DNA of 64,000 bases from Picochlorum sp. 'celeri'. Lineage: Eukaryota > Chlorophyta > Trebouxiophyceae. Within the stretch, counting starts at the first letter, position 1. Every line of letters begins with the position of its first letter. The notes below the pieces were generated by a model. That model worked only from the letters and a program-made list of their open reading frames with translations. It did no database searches and was not told the origin of the DNA. The DNA is taken from positions 868,001-932,000 of the forward strand of contig JAACMV010000004.1 in the NCBI GenBank assembly GCA_010909725.1. Direction: 5' to 3'. A program made the translations under genes and the position numbers. Shown in pieces: positions 17,956 through 30,693 of this stretch.

Positions 17956-19095
17956 TTATTTATTTATTTGCCTTTTTGGAATGACTCTATGTAAAGCTTC
18001 TTCCCAAGATGCTCCACCGTGGACAGTAATAAGAGCCTCCACGACAGCATTCACATTCAACACCAACTTTGGCTTTGAAGGATAATATTCTTTGAGCGGA
18101 AGTCTGCGACACTCGATACCATTCTCTTGGGCAAATCGAGATGTTGCATGCTTCTTGATGGTCCGATCTACTAGTCCTCCAACAATGTATATCTTTGACT
18201 CGTCAATATCAATAAGCGGCTCTGTGGCATCTGGAGACAACACACACATGTTGCTCTGCTCATTGCTGAAAACCTCCAATGCAGATTCGTGACACAAGTG
18301 CGCTTTCCATCGATCTGCCCTCATTGTTTCAACACAAAATCTCTCCAACTCTCCCTTGAATGACACAAAATGCAACGACACTGGCCGTACAGCTCTCTTA
18401 TTTGCGCCAATCGAGTACTGCAACTGACGTGCAAGCGAGTGCATCTCTCTCAAACTTCCCTTCTCTCCAAATGCGCATTCCACGGCTACTTTCAACCCAT
18501 ACCGATATCCTTGTTCCACGGCTTTATCTTGTCTAATCTTTTTACCTACACCAATATGCCAAATCTCATCCTCTTTCTGCACAATCTCCTCCTCTGTCAG
18601 ATCCTTATAGGCTTCTCTCTGAGCCTCCAACTTCACCAACTGCCTCTTTTCCCTCACAATCTTGTTCCTCTGGGTCCTAATCTTATTCTTTACCCATCGA
18701 CGAAGCTCCCAAAACGTGGCCGGCAACTCTCTCTTCTTCATCTGCACCATTCATGAAATATCGACATGTGAACATGAATTCATGGACCATTTGAATAATA
18801 CTCATGAATTTGCTCCAGTGTTACTTCATACCTGCAGGAATTTCAGATCCTTGTTCACACACAGATGCACCATATCGACAATCGTAAATCTGTCGTCCTC
18901 AAAATTCTTCAATATGTGCTCCTCACGCAACTCTGCTACTGACACTGGTAAACACTGACCAGCAACCACAGCTCCCTCTGCCTTCAAATGTCTCTCCTGG
19001 CACTCAAAGTCCCGTCTCAGAAATTCAAACAAATTCTCTGTGTAATCCTGAATTCTCTGTCTGGCACATTCTCGTTCGCGCTCTTCCTGTGTCAT
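17956..19095 (-). CDS. TRM10-like tRNA (guanine-9) N1-methyltransferase
   Basis: Two exons, 18832-19095 and 17956-18741, split by a 90-nt intron (GTATGA to GTGCAG), giving 349 aa. The C-terminal half is a TRM10-type SPOUT domain: an inner repeat with YSIGANKRAVRP, then CVLSPDATEPL, IYIVGGLVDRTIKK, RLPLKEYYP, LNVNAVVEAL and GGASWEEALHRVIPKRQ. These enzymes methylate N1 of purine 9 in tRNA. The N-terminal third is a charged coiled region. Whether it acts in the nucleus/cytosol or in mitochondria (TRMT10C-like) cannot be told; no clear presequence is visible. Confidence 0.85.
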
Positions 19096-19457
19096 TCTCA
19101 GCTGCCCTGTTCAAGCCATGCACCAGCTGACAGCCGCAGACATCATCCACATTGACTGATGTTTATCAACTATCCATTCATTCATATTCATTTAATTCAT
19201 ATACAGATTGATTAATATGACGCATGAGACGCCAATAGTTTCGTAAATAGAAATTAAAAGGCATGTACTGGACAGTTGTTGGGATCGTGTCCAGTCTTTC
19301 GAGAATTATTATTCGAATTTTATGATTATCTAGTACTATTCATTCACGGATACCTTGCTGATATCTGGTGGGTGATATCAGTACACACCGTTGTCTGTTG
19401 CGGTTCCGCTGGAATCAGTGTTGGTTTGTGATTTAAAAATACTCGCGGAGACGAACA
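19096..19457. promoter_or_regulatory. divergent intergenic region, TRM10 / STE20 kinase
   Basis: A 362-bp AT-rich space between two outward-facing genes. It contains repeated ATTCAT words and a TGATATC pair near 19358-19378. No gene or RNA was seen. Confidence 0.35.
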
Positions 19458-21212
19458 ATGGATACGGTCATTCGACACACTCCTTCTCCATATGAATCTA
19501 CTATTCCTTCCTTGAATAGACAAGCAGGGGAGGAGGACACGGCGTTGCGAAGGAGCCTTGAAGACACCTCTGAAGACCCAACGAGCAAATTTGACCTTTT
19601 ACAGCCTCTGGGGAGGGGATCGTATGGTTCTGTGTACAAGGCACGGCTATTAGATACTGGTGATATTGTAGCAGTAAAGATTATACCTTTGACGGACAAT
19701 GATGAGATTGATAGTATTCAGAAGGAGATTTCTATTCTGAGGGATTGTAATCATCCAAATATTGTGAGGTATTATGGTAGTTGGAGAGCGCCGGATGCAC
19801 TATGGATCGCCATGGAATACTGTGCTGGTGGTAGTGTGAGTGACGTGATTCATACGTTAGAGCGGCCTCTGGAGGAAAGCGTGATTGCGTATATTTGTGG
19901 GGAAGTGCTACAAGGACTGTCATACCTGCACCTTTCCGGCAGAGTGCATAGGGATATCAAGTGTGGTAATGTGCTGCTCACGGAGCAAGGAGAAGTGAAG
20001 CTTGCTGATTTTGGCGTTGCGGCGCAGCTCACATCGACCCTGTCCAAGAGAAATACATTCATAGGAACACCTCATTGGATGGCACCAGAAGTTATTCAGG
20101 CAAGCAGTTATGATGGCAAAGTGGATGTGTGGGCTCTTGGGATTACAGCCATTGAGATGGCGGAGATGTATCCTCCAAGATGGCGAGTAAATCCGAATAG
20201 AGTGATTTTTATGGTTGTGAGGGATCCAGCACCCCATTTGGCAAACAGGGAGACATGGACACTGTCATTTCAGGACTTTATTTCTCAGTGCCTGACAAAG
20301 GAAGCAAAGTCAAGGCCTACAACTCGACTCCTACAGCAGCATAGATTTGTGAGCTCGAATACGACCGAGGGTATGCGGAAAATTCTTCCCCTGATCAAAC
20401 TGGCAAGAGATGCATATCAGGCATTGCTTGAGAAAGAAAAGGACAAGCAAATGTTAAAAGGAAGCCTCGCTGGCCAGTCGACAGAGTCTGGTACTAGTAT
20501 GCGTGAGAATAGTTATCCGAGGCAAGGAATGCAACAGTCTGGAACAGTGATGCAGAAGAAACTGAGCAGCCCAGCAGTACAAGGGACTGTGGTCATTCGG
20601 CAGGAAAGCACCAAGACAAGCCCTGCTGTCGAGAAGGAACAGCCATCGGGCACCATGGATGATTATTCAAAAGCAATAGAAGCATTAGAAACAGAAGAAT
20701 TCGAGTTAAATAACGGGGATATCATGCCTGGAGCATCTGTACCACCAGGCATGTGGGACCATGATGTCATGTCAAGTAGAAACAAAATGGTGGAAAGGTT
20801 ATTCACGATTCAGAGTGGGGGCGCCGTTGTCCCATTGCCTGTCGTGAAAGCTACTGACATCGCTCCTCTCTCTCATATACGATACGATGTCTTTGATATT
20901 CAGCATAGACTGGGCACAGGGTCGACAGAGGCTGCATATGATGGTAGCAATCCATGGAAACAAGACTTGATGGCTATATTGGAGAGTGCAGAAGATGGTT
21001 CTGGGTCATATTCTGATGAATCAGGCAAATTATCACCAGACGTCATATTTGAGAGGGTGCATGCCAGCCCCACACTTCTCTGTTTGGCAAATGCACTGCA
21101 TGCTCATAAACAAGCAATACATGCCCTGCCAATTTCCTCATCAGTTCACGAAGAGATACAGGGACAGATAGATTCCTTGATTGATACACTGCGCACTATA
21201 CTTTGCTTGTAA
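19458..21212 (+). CDS. STE20-family (MST/Hippo-like) protein kinase
   Basis: A 584-aa protein with a complete GCK-class kinase domain at about 45-300: GRGSYGSVY, K74 in AVKII, HRDIKCGNVLL, DFGVAAQL, and the STE20 signature GTPHWMAPEVIQ. A low-complexity middle and a conserved-looking C-terminal region rich in helices (from about 455) follow. The kinase is closest in type to MST1/2-Hippo and plant SIK1, which act in cell growth, division and exocytosis with Mob1. The C-terminal part is not a clear SARAH domain by eye. Confidence 0.88.
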   Translation: MDTVIRHTPSPYESTIPSLNRQAGEEDTALRRSLEDTSEDPTSKFDLLQPLGRGSYGSVYKARLLDTGDIVAVKIIPLTDNDEIDSIQKEISILRDCNHPNIVRYYGSWRAPDALWIAMEYCAGGSVSDVIHTLERPLEESVIAYICGEVLQGLSYLHLSGRVHRDIKCGNVLLTEQGEVKLADFGVAAQLTSTLSKRNTFIGTPHWMAPEVIQASSYDGKVDVWALGITAIEMAEMYPPRWRVNPNRVIFMVVRDPAPHLANRETWTLSFQDFISQCLTKEAKSRPTTRLLQQHRFVSSNTTEGMRKILPLIKLARDAYQALLEKEKDKQMLKGSLAGQSTESGTSMRENSYPRQGMQQSGTVMQKKLSSPAVQGTVVIRQESTKTSPAVEKEQPSGTMDDYSKAIEALETEEFELNNGDIMPGASVPPGMWDHDVMSSRNKMVERLFTIQSGGAVVPLPVVKATDIAPLSHIRYDVFDIQHRLGTGSTEAAYDGSNPWKQDLMAILESAEDGSGSYSDESGKLSPDVIFERVHASPTLLCLANALHAHKQAIHALPISSSVHEEIQGQIDSLIDTLRTILCL

Positions 21213-21228
21213 TACAAATCACAAGGTT

Positions 21229-21975
21229 TCATGCAAAATCCGAAATAATGTTGTTTGCAACATCCCGCAACGCATCTTCTCCAGACCAAGTATTCGCACC
21301 GCGATACCACTCACAAAGGTCTTCAAATTCATCAATATCTCTTAAAGAAGGAATGCCTGCATCTTCCGAAGACATGACGAGGTACCCAGCCCTCCCAAGT
21401 GCCTGTGATGTCTCTCCCAAGACTGCATCCGTACTCCATGGAATCCCATCCAAGGCACCTTCTTGTATACTCATACCACGGCAATCTACAATCATGGCGT
21501 AAAATCCACCATCCAGAGAAGGTCCCAGCACCGCCGCATTCCTCTTCGTCTCCTCAGATGCATGCAACACTGCATCAATTGCCTTTTCTACAATACAGCC
21601 TTCCAGTTCAGGCACATCAGTCCCAACGATGCCAATGATCGAGTACCCCTTACCACGAACCACTCGAAACGCATCTATAATACGATCGCCGAGATTATCA
21701 GATTGCTTTTGCGCACACATGTCCTCAATCAATGCAGAACACCCAATAGTACCAAGCCAGTTCCCTACTTCTTCCTTCTCTTCTGCAACAGAATAGAACA
21801 CAAAGCACCTTGCCCTCCCTCTGATGCCATGCATTCTTCTCAAAACCCTTTTAGCACATTCTTCGTATACTGAACATGCATTGTCAGCTCCAATGCGTCT
21901 CGCCAACCGACTCTTCACCTGGCCAGGCTTTGGGCAGCGCAGAAAGACAATCACAGCCACCTCTGTAGAGGTCAT
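21229..21975 (-). CDS. DUF2064 / GT-A-like glycosyltransferase family protein
   Basis: A 248-aa protein with the DUF2064 nucleotidyl/glycosyl-transferase fold: FLRCPKPGQVKSRLARRIG at the start (family pattern aKxPxpGxVKTRL), GTDVPEL (metal-binding region), GPSLDGGFYAM and IPWSTDAVLGET. The family is common in bacteria, often beside radical-SAM/selenodomain genes, and its substrate is not known. No transit peptide is seen. The phyletic pattern suggests an old transfer from bacteria or plastid ancestry, but that needs a tree. It ends 16 bp from the convergent STE20 kinase. Confidence 0.8.
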   Translation of the reverse strand: MTSTEVAVIVFLRCPKPGQVKSRLARRIGADNACSVYEECAKRVLRRMHGIRGRARCFVFYSVAEEKEEVGNWLGTIGCSALIEDMCAQKQSDNLGDRIIDAFRVVRGKGYSIIGIVGTDVPELEGCIVEKAIDAVLHASEETKRNAAVLGPSLDGGFYAMIVDCRGMSIQEGALDGIPWSTDAVLGETSQALGRAGYLVMSSEDAGIPSLRDIDEFEDLCEWYRGANTWSGEDALRDVANNIISDFA

Positions 21976-22208
21976 CAGGCATTCTTCATTTTTAATTAAA
22001 ATTTTGACACCTGAATCCTCGGCGACTCTGGACTATGCGACAACATGCTGGGGGGGTCGAAAGATCGGACAGAGTAATTCGTGAATCACCGTTGACTTTG
22101 GTCCACGTCCATTCTTGTAGGTCATATAGAGCAGATTAGCCTCTATAAATCAACCAAATATATATTACATAGTTTCATTTGCCATAAAAGATCATTAAAC
22201 GTGTCATC

Positions 22209-22572
22209 ATGGCTGATAATAAGGCTTTGTTGGGAGATTACGAAGAGAAGCCTGATATTTGGGCCAGTGCGGTGCGTGCTTGTGTTTTCATACATACAGA
22301 ATGATTTTCTATCAATGATATTTATATGTAAAGTCAGCATTGAAGAAGGCTGAAGACGAGGAACGGCCCAGGACTCACACCCTCTGTTTCTTCCTTTCCC
22401 ACTGTAGGCTCATAACAAAATTCCAGACGATGCGTGGGAGTATCAGATCAGGAAATCATTGAATGATGCTGCATACAATGGTTTGGATTATGTCCCATAC
22501 TGCTCGACAATGCCTGTGCAGGAGCATTGTGAGGATCCAAAGTTTATGTGGAAGAAGAAGGGCACCAAATAG
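22209..22572 (+). CDS. small two-exon protein of unknown function
   Basis: Predicted from frame and splice sites. Exon 1 is 22209-22271 (starts MADNKALLGDYEEKPDIW), the intron 22272-22407 runs from GTGCGT to CTGTAG, and exon 2 is 22408-22572 (ends FMWKKKGTK). The spliced product is 75 aa, charged and soluble, with Cys-x8-Cys (C..MPVQEH.C) near the end. I do not recognise a family. A small mitochondrial complex subunit is one possibility, but that is a guess. The TAG is followed after 79 bp by the end of the convergent G8-domain gene. A middle exon inside the 136-nt intron cannot be excluded. Confidence 0.5.
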
Positions 22573-22651
22573 GTGTCTTGTTGTTTGTCTTGCATCGCGT
22601 ACGATGTATTTTCACAGATTGTAAGATTCATACATTAATATTTAAATTTAT

Positions 22652-25600
22652 CTAGGTGTCTTGAAGTGAGCATTTGCCACATGTGAGCGCGCAATACCCG
22701 CCGCTTGTGATGTAGGCATCATTGCAGTTTCCATTGATGAGAACATTGTAGCAAAACTCTTCAATATTACTTCTGCCGGGGAATGGATAATAATCCCTAC
22801 AATTGTCTGAAATCCTTGGATCAGAGGGGACGATGTCTTCACTCCGGGAGGTGGGAAGTGTCGCAGCACTGATTGCTTCAGGGGGCCCTGCTCTAGAGGG
22901 GAGTGATGCAAAGTCTGTACTCAGGTTTGTGTCTATATCGTAATGAAGGTCCCACCATCTCGTTCCATACACAGTAATATTGTCCAGAACCAGGTTGAGG
23001 TTATTTTGCTGTGGATCCACTAATTTCAAGTAGAGATATGTGCCGTCAAAGAAGTATGACAATCCATTTCCATCTTGAAGGACTTCATCGAGGGATGAGA
23101 CTTGGTTCACTTCCTCGTTGAGATTGCTATACCATTTGAATATCCTTTGAATGGTAAACTGTGTTCCTGGAGGATACTGTGTGGCGAAAATAATGTACGT
23201 CTTGATGGGCAGCTGCGTGACCCAAAGTTCGAGTGATTTTGGGCTACCCTTGTCCAAACTTAAATACCAGCCTGTCGTGCCAGTCACGCCCGTGATACCC
23301 TCATTGATGGTGACTGTCATCCGTTTTTCTTCACTCCCGAATTGTGAAATATATCCAATATAGTTTGTTGGTGACGGAGGGAGGGCTTCTTCCCGCTTCT
23401 TTGTGTAGCCTGGCACTCGAGCATCTATCCTGGCAATGGCTTGTTGGGGTTGCTGAGGGCAGACCCAGGTGTTCCATACCTCTTGGAAGAAGCACCCAGG
23501 ACTCACGTCCCACCATGCAGGCCATCCACCAACAATCTGGTTTGATGTCTCTTCTACAGCACTTCCATCAACTGCTATGAAGTTAAACATACGACTAGAT
23601 CCAGTTTCTTTCTTGTCCAAGCGGACAATTGCATCGTAGTCTACGTTTTGGTATGTAAAGCTTTGTAATGCAGCCATCCCTTCAGGCTTGTATTGGTCAG
23701 AATGTGTCATTGAATAGATGACACTTGGTCTGTAATACCCCAAATTGGGCAAGTATTTGAAGTTGGCAAACGTCATACGGTTTAAGATTGTTTGCGTTCC
23801 TGTATCGTACATCTGGAATCCAGCCTGAGGTTCGAAATCCTCTCGATTCCCTGGGAAGTTGGCAGCCTTGGCATTTTTGGATTCTGCCGAGACAAAAGCC
23901 CCGTCCACAATGCTTTTGGAAAATAGCGTGAGTGATCGAATTGTGTCATATGATGTCCATTCTAGAACATTCATGCGATCGCCCCAAAATAGTACCCCTG
24001 AATTACAGAGCCACACCTTGTTGTTTCTCATTTCTGCTGTTTCTTGTGTGCTGCCATCCAAGCTCCTCGTTGGGAAACTGGCCCTTCCGCTATTGTATAT
24101 TAGTTTAAACTCGTAATTAGACAAGCTTTCTTCTCTCAAGCTGCCCCCAAAATACATGCATGAACCAGTTTGAAGACTAAAGTATCCAGAAGAATGAGCA
24201 GTGTTGCCAGTAACGAGTGCAAATGGTCTGGTTGCTGGAGATATGTCATTATTTCTGCTCATACCTACAGCTTTTGCCAGCACAGGGAAACTGAAGCCAG
24301 AAACACCACCCGAAGCAGCATTACCAATGACGATATTGTTGGGATTTGATATGTAAAATCCAGCTGCCCCTGCATCGGCAGGCTGGGACACCCCAGGCCT
24401 CTCTTCAAATGTCATCCCATCTTGAGAGAATCCCGACGCAGGCGGCCCAATCGGATGAATAAATGCAGCCAAGTTACTCATGAAAACATTTTCTTCTTCC
24501 GCACCATCCTCCAGATAAAAGCAATGACCACTTGCATCGAATGCAACATTTCTTTCCACAACAGTCTGTCGAGTCCCATGAACAACAAAGCATCTATAAT
24601 ACGAACGATACACGACATTATCGATAAAATACGACTCAGGAGATGCACCAAGCATATGAAAATGGAATGGATATGCTCCTTTCACATTCCTCTGCCCAGC
24701 ACGATATGTCAAGAGACCACGAATCCGTCCTCCACCACCCCCAAGGAATATCTGGGGTCCAATACCATTGTCCTCCGTACCCTTGGTCCCCATGAGAATG
24801 ATGTTTCTAGACATAAGAGCAACCTCTGATTGATATTCATCTTCCCTGCAGCAGATGGACACACACAAAGAATGAAACCAGAATGCACCCAGAATAAGCA
24901 AAGACTACATCGTACCCATAATGAGAGAACTGTAAAGGACTTTTGAGAGTTATTCTATTACCAACAACCCTGTCAATCTCAACAATCTCATTCTCATTGA
25001 AAATCTCATCCTTGAATTGCGACGTCGTGATCAATATCTGCTGGCCTGGCTGCCACGAATCTTCCACAGCACTGGTCTGCAGTACAATCACTGAATCACC
25101 CTTCAGTGCAGTCTCAGCCAATCGAGTCCAAGTAACACCGTAATCTCTACCATGAATATCGACCTCTCCCTTGTCAGATATAATCCCATATTCAAACTCG
25201 TCAATTTTCTCCGATGGTTCCATGACGATCTTAATCTGCGCTCCAATTCTACAAGTATCAGACCCAATAGACAATTTCCCTCGCACCAATATACTCGACA
25301 CAAACAGCTCCATATCTTTGTTTGCAAAAACAAGTTCAGACGTCTCTGGAACCACAATCTGAGAAAACCGAGCCGTCTGACCCAATGTAGAACAAGGCTC
25401 CAAAAGCACCTTTCTTCCAATAGGAATCACAATTCGCCCCTGGTCTGATCGATACCCACCTCCCCACATATCCCGATCACACCAACTCAACATATCATCC
25501 TGCAAATGAGGACATCCTCGCTCCTTTTCAAGCCCTGCAGGCACCTTGATGTCAGCAACAGCATACACAGGACCATTGTTCTCTTGACCTTGTGCAAACT

Positions 25601-26105
25601 GGTCCCTCAACTCCTGCACCTTGCCCACCACTCCATTTGGAGAGTAATAGACACTTGTGTCACCCACTGCATCCGAAAATTTCGGCTCAGGATACTCGAG
25701 AACAGGGGCATCCCGCCGACGAACATCATCCTCATCATCTGCAATCATGCAGCCCTCCATAGAGTCATACGCACTATGCGATGTGCACTGCAGACAATTT
25801 TGCCTCTCTCCTGGAGTACCAGAGCAATCAGCTCGTAAGCACACACACGACCGCACGGGGTACCTTGTGACTGGAACATAACACCGAAACAACCCTTCCT
25901 GCACGCCATCATCATTCACCTGTGCTGGAATATACCTGGACGACAACGTATCCTCTTGTCCATTCAAACACAGTGCTAGGTCATCTATAGACCCATATGA
26001 GGGGGTATTCTCCCATTCATTAGAATCTGTTGCCCCACAAACACCCTGGATTAGGACGTGTACTGCCAGGACGCTGAGCAGAACTACCCAGGCCTTCATT
26101 GCCAT
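22652..26105 (-). CDS. secreted G8-domain / parallel beta-helix protein (CEMIP-like)
   Basis: Two exons, 24916-26105 and 22652-24845; a 70-nt intron (GTACGA to CTGCAG) joins ..SQYG-type end to EDEYQSEV, giving 1127 aa. A signal peptide (WVVLLSVLAVHVLIQGVCG) is followed by a Cys-rich N-terminal part. A G8-type domain follows (RIVIPIGRKVLLEP, SILVRGKLSIGSD), then a long parallel beta-helix with GAYPFHFHMLG, NVVYRSYYRCFVVHGT and NVAFDASGHCFYLEDG. A Cys-rich tail (GGYCALTCGKC) resembles ShK-type modules. The arrangement is like animal CEMIP/TMEM2 and PKHD1L1. An extracellular polysaccharide-binding or -cleaving role is likely; the substrate is unknown. Confidence 0.82.
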
Positions 26106-26557
26106 ATTTCACTAGAAAGTGTACTAGAAAATTCCACACACTCCTTTTTTGTAACGTTGCTACTGGAAAGGTTGCCTGAATCTGAGAGAGGTGGTACTTC
26201 CACGTGACAATAACACTGCGTTCAATTCTGCCTACAATATCACCATGAAATACCCTCGTTTCCCATCCATGGCTCAAAGTATATTATTTATTGTATCGAG
26301 AGATCAGAATTGAGGAATATCATGCAACCGAGGCTGATCTCGACTCCATCGATTCGTTCAAGAAGGACGTGGGTCAAGTGCAGTTGACCCCATCAACATC
26401 CGTGGCTTCTCTTCGAATTAATTCGAATATTCGAAGGGATGGCAGTTCCCATCATAGATGGCCTTTGACCGATTCTCAATTCTGAACATGTTCTGACATC
26501 AAGCAGGGTCTCATCTGTCGTATCCTCCATAAAAATCACATATATAAACATCTAAAA
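26106..26557. promoter_or_regulatory. divergent intergenic region with strong palindromes
   Basis: Between the G8 gene and CTP synthase lie a 7-bp inverted repeat with 6-nt spacer at 26371-26390 (GGGTCAA..TTGACCC) and two overlapping perfect palindromes, TTCGAATTAATTCGAA at 26412-26427 and TTCGAATATTCGAA at 26422-26435. A TATATAAA occurs at 26541-26548, just before the CTP synthase ATG. These look like binding sites for dimeric factors. Confidence 0.4.
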
Positions 26558-28415
<1,858 letters not shown>

Positions 28416-28446
28416 TACCATGTACATGTAAAATAAATACTGCGAA

Positions 28447-30212
28447 TCAGGCTGATTTTCCAAGCATGTTGAGCATATCACCAACCAAATACAGGCTACC
28501 TGTGATAAGCACATGAATCTTTTTATTTGGGAATGCCTTTGATTTCATTCTCACGCGATGAAGAGTGTCAGATAATGATTTTGACACGATATGCGAACAT
28601 CCAGGCTTTGAATCTCCTGGTTGTCCAGTAGAAAACCGAGCCTCATACAGTCGCTGCCACGTGTCCTTCAACGTGGCTTGCCATGTCGTATCGATCATAT
28701 CGTTGGGTGTATTTAGTTTCGTATACGAAGACATAGTAGGCGAAAAGATAATTTCCTGAGGCAGGGTGTTGTGCTCATGCAGCGTTGTCTGTAAGGGCTC
28801 AAGCAGAGATGCAGGATCCCTTTCCTCCATACAATTAAAAACAATGAATCTTTCGATGATGCTGTTTCGTTCCCGAGATTTCGATGCCGAAGAAAACCAT
28901 GAAGCACACGCAGCTAGACTTTCGGAGGTGTGTGCACCATCAACAAAATATGTAATATTGTCCTCCTGTGCATCATCAAATATCTCTGCTCTCCCTGGCC
29001 ATCGGGCAGACTCTATACCTTTTCTATATTCCTTAGGAATGCAAAAATCCTTTAAAATGCTATCTGATCTCTCAGACGCCATCCCATCACCAGACAAGTA
29101 TTTCCCATACCGGGATTCCCACACAGCTGCAAGCCGAACAGCCAGTGCAGTATTTTCAATCTGGTGCTCCCCTGCCAGCCCTATTTTGATCTCTGAACCA
29201 CTCCGTTTTGTTCCTGTAGCATCAAAATAATGATATAGATCCATCTTTGGAACTACTTCCAGCGGAGTTTGCTTTTCTTGTGCAACAGTCTCCAATGTCT
29301 CCATGGCATCATTCCTCTGTGGCACAGTATAGGCAGGACACCCAGCTTTGAAAATGCCCGCCTTTTCTCGCGATATTTCAGGCAGCGTATATCCTAGAAC
29401 ATTCATGTGATCAAACCCCAGAGCCGTCACTCCACAGACAACAGGCTCCCGTATACAATTGGTTGCATCCAACCGCCCTCCCAACCCAACCTCTAGTATG
29501 GCCACGTCCACGCTCAACTCCAAGAAAATTCTAAAACATAGGAGTGTCAAGAATCTAAAATACGCAGGCTTTCCAGAATCTTCACCCGTCTTTTCATCTA
29601 ATATAGAGTATGTTTCAAACAAATGTTTCAAAAATGTGTCCTTGTCAATCTTTTGACTGCATACATACAATACGATTTTGATGATATTGCATCCACACGA
29701 TGGAAAGAAGAGTCATCTATAAAAATCATCCACCCACCCGTTGATTCGTATCCGCTCCCGCACATCAATCAAATGCGGAGACGTGAACAACCCTGTCCTG
29801 TACCCACACTGTCTCAGAATACTCTCCACAATGGCACATGTTGATCCCTTTCCTTTAGTACCCGCAACATGAATAGCATGCAGTTTCGGCAACGTATCAA
29901 CGAGATCAAGCCTCTGCAGAAGCAATCATATCGTTATATATCCGCCATTGCATGTAAACATATGGCAAGAACACTGGTCAGTGACCCTGCTCTTCTCGAG
30001 TATGTTTTCGAAATCAAACGGGTTAGCTACAAAAATCGACATCCCGACACAAATCATACGTATCAACATACCTCAAGATAGCATTGCATCATGTCAAATG
30101 CGTGCTCCCATTGAGTCCCGTCTTGGCGTTTCTTACCGGTAATGAGAGACTCCAGAAGCCGCAGGCCTCTGTCATAGTCGTCATCATTACCTCCAATGAC
30201 ACCATCTGCCAT
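28447..30212 (-). CDS. folylpolyglutamate synthase
   Basis: Three exons, 30072-30212, 29738-29913 and 28447-29656, with introns of 158 and 81 nt (GTATGT..CTGCAG and GTGGGT..ATGCAG). They join to a continuous 508-aa protein. The P-loop [11 protein letters not shown] is at about 62-72, followed by [28 protein letters not shown] and FDHMNVLG. The enzyme adds glutamates to folates, which retains them in the cell. Splice choice is supported by the family motif RINGQKID restored across intron 2. No obvious presequence is seen on exon 1, although the extra residues before the core could target an organelle. Confidence 0.92.
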
Positions 30213-30693
30213 TTCAACGATGAAATTCTATCGAATAAATACCAGCCTCATAGGAAGAGGCTTCCGCACAAATCACCAATCCTGAAAACTGATCAGCATT
30301 GGTGCAAAACACATGTTTCCACATGCATGTGCCACAGGATTGTGATACATCACGAGTGATATTCATTCACTCACGGTGGATCATTGAACAGTAGGACGAT
30401 GTGGTTCAACTATGCCAAAGGCGACTCTGTTCGTACAGATCTGCCTGTCCAGATGGCATGATTATTAGTATTGAAGACACTGACAGATTCCAGGCCAGAA
30501 TCCGACGTGTTTGGTACAGCCATGGCCTCTGTGTCCATGGCTACCTTGATCAGAGAGGATAGCAATGAAGTTCCTTGTATTAAAGTACAGTTCCACTGGG
30601 TTACAATAGTCTACTTGGTTGAACCAAGGAATATATACACCATTCCTGTGTGATACATGCAAATGAGATGACATCATAAACATTGACGTGTCT
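30213..30693. promoter_or_regulatory. intergenic region upstream of FPGS
   Basis: About 480 bp between the FPGS start and the 3' end of the phosphorylase-like gene, both on the minus strand. No coding frame longer than about 70 codons and no RNA gene were seen. CCATGGCCTCTGTGTCCATGG at 30521-30541 contains a pair of CCATGG sites. Confidence 0.35.
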
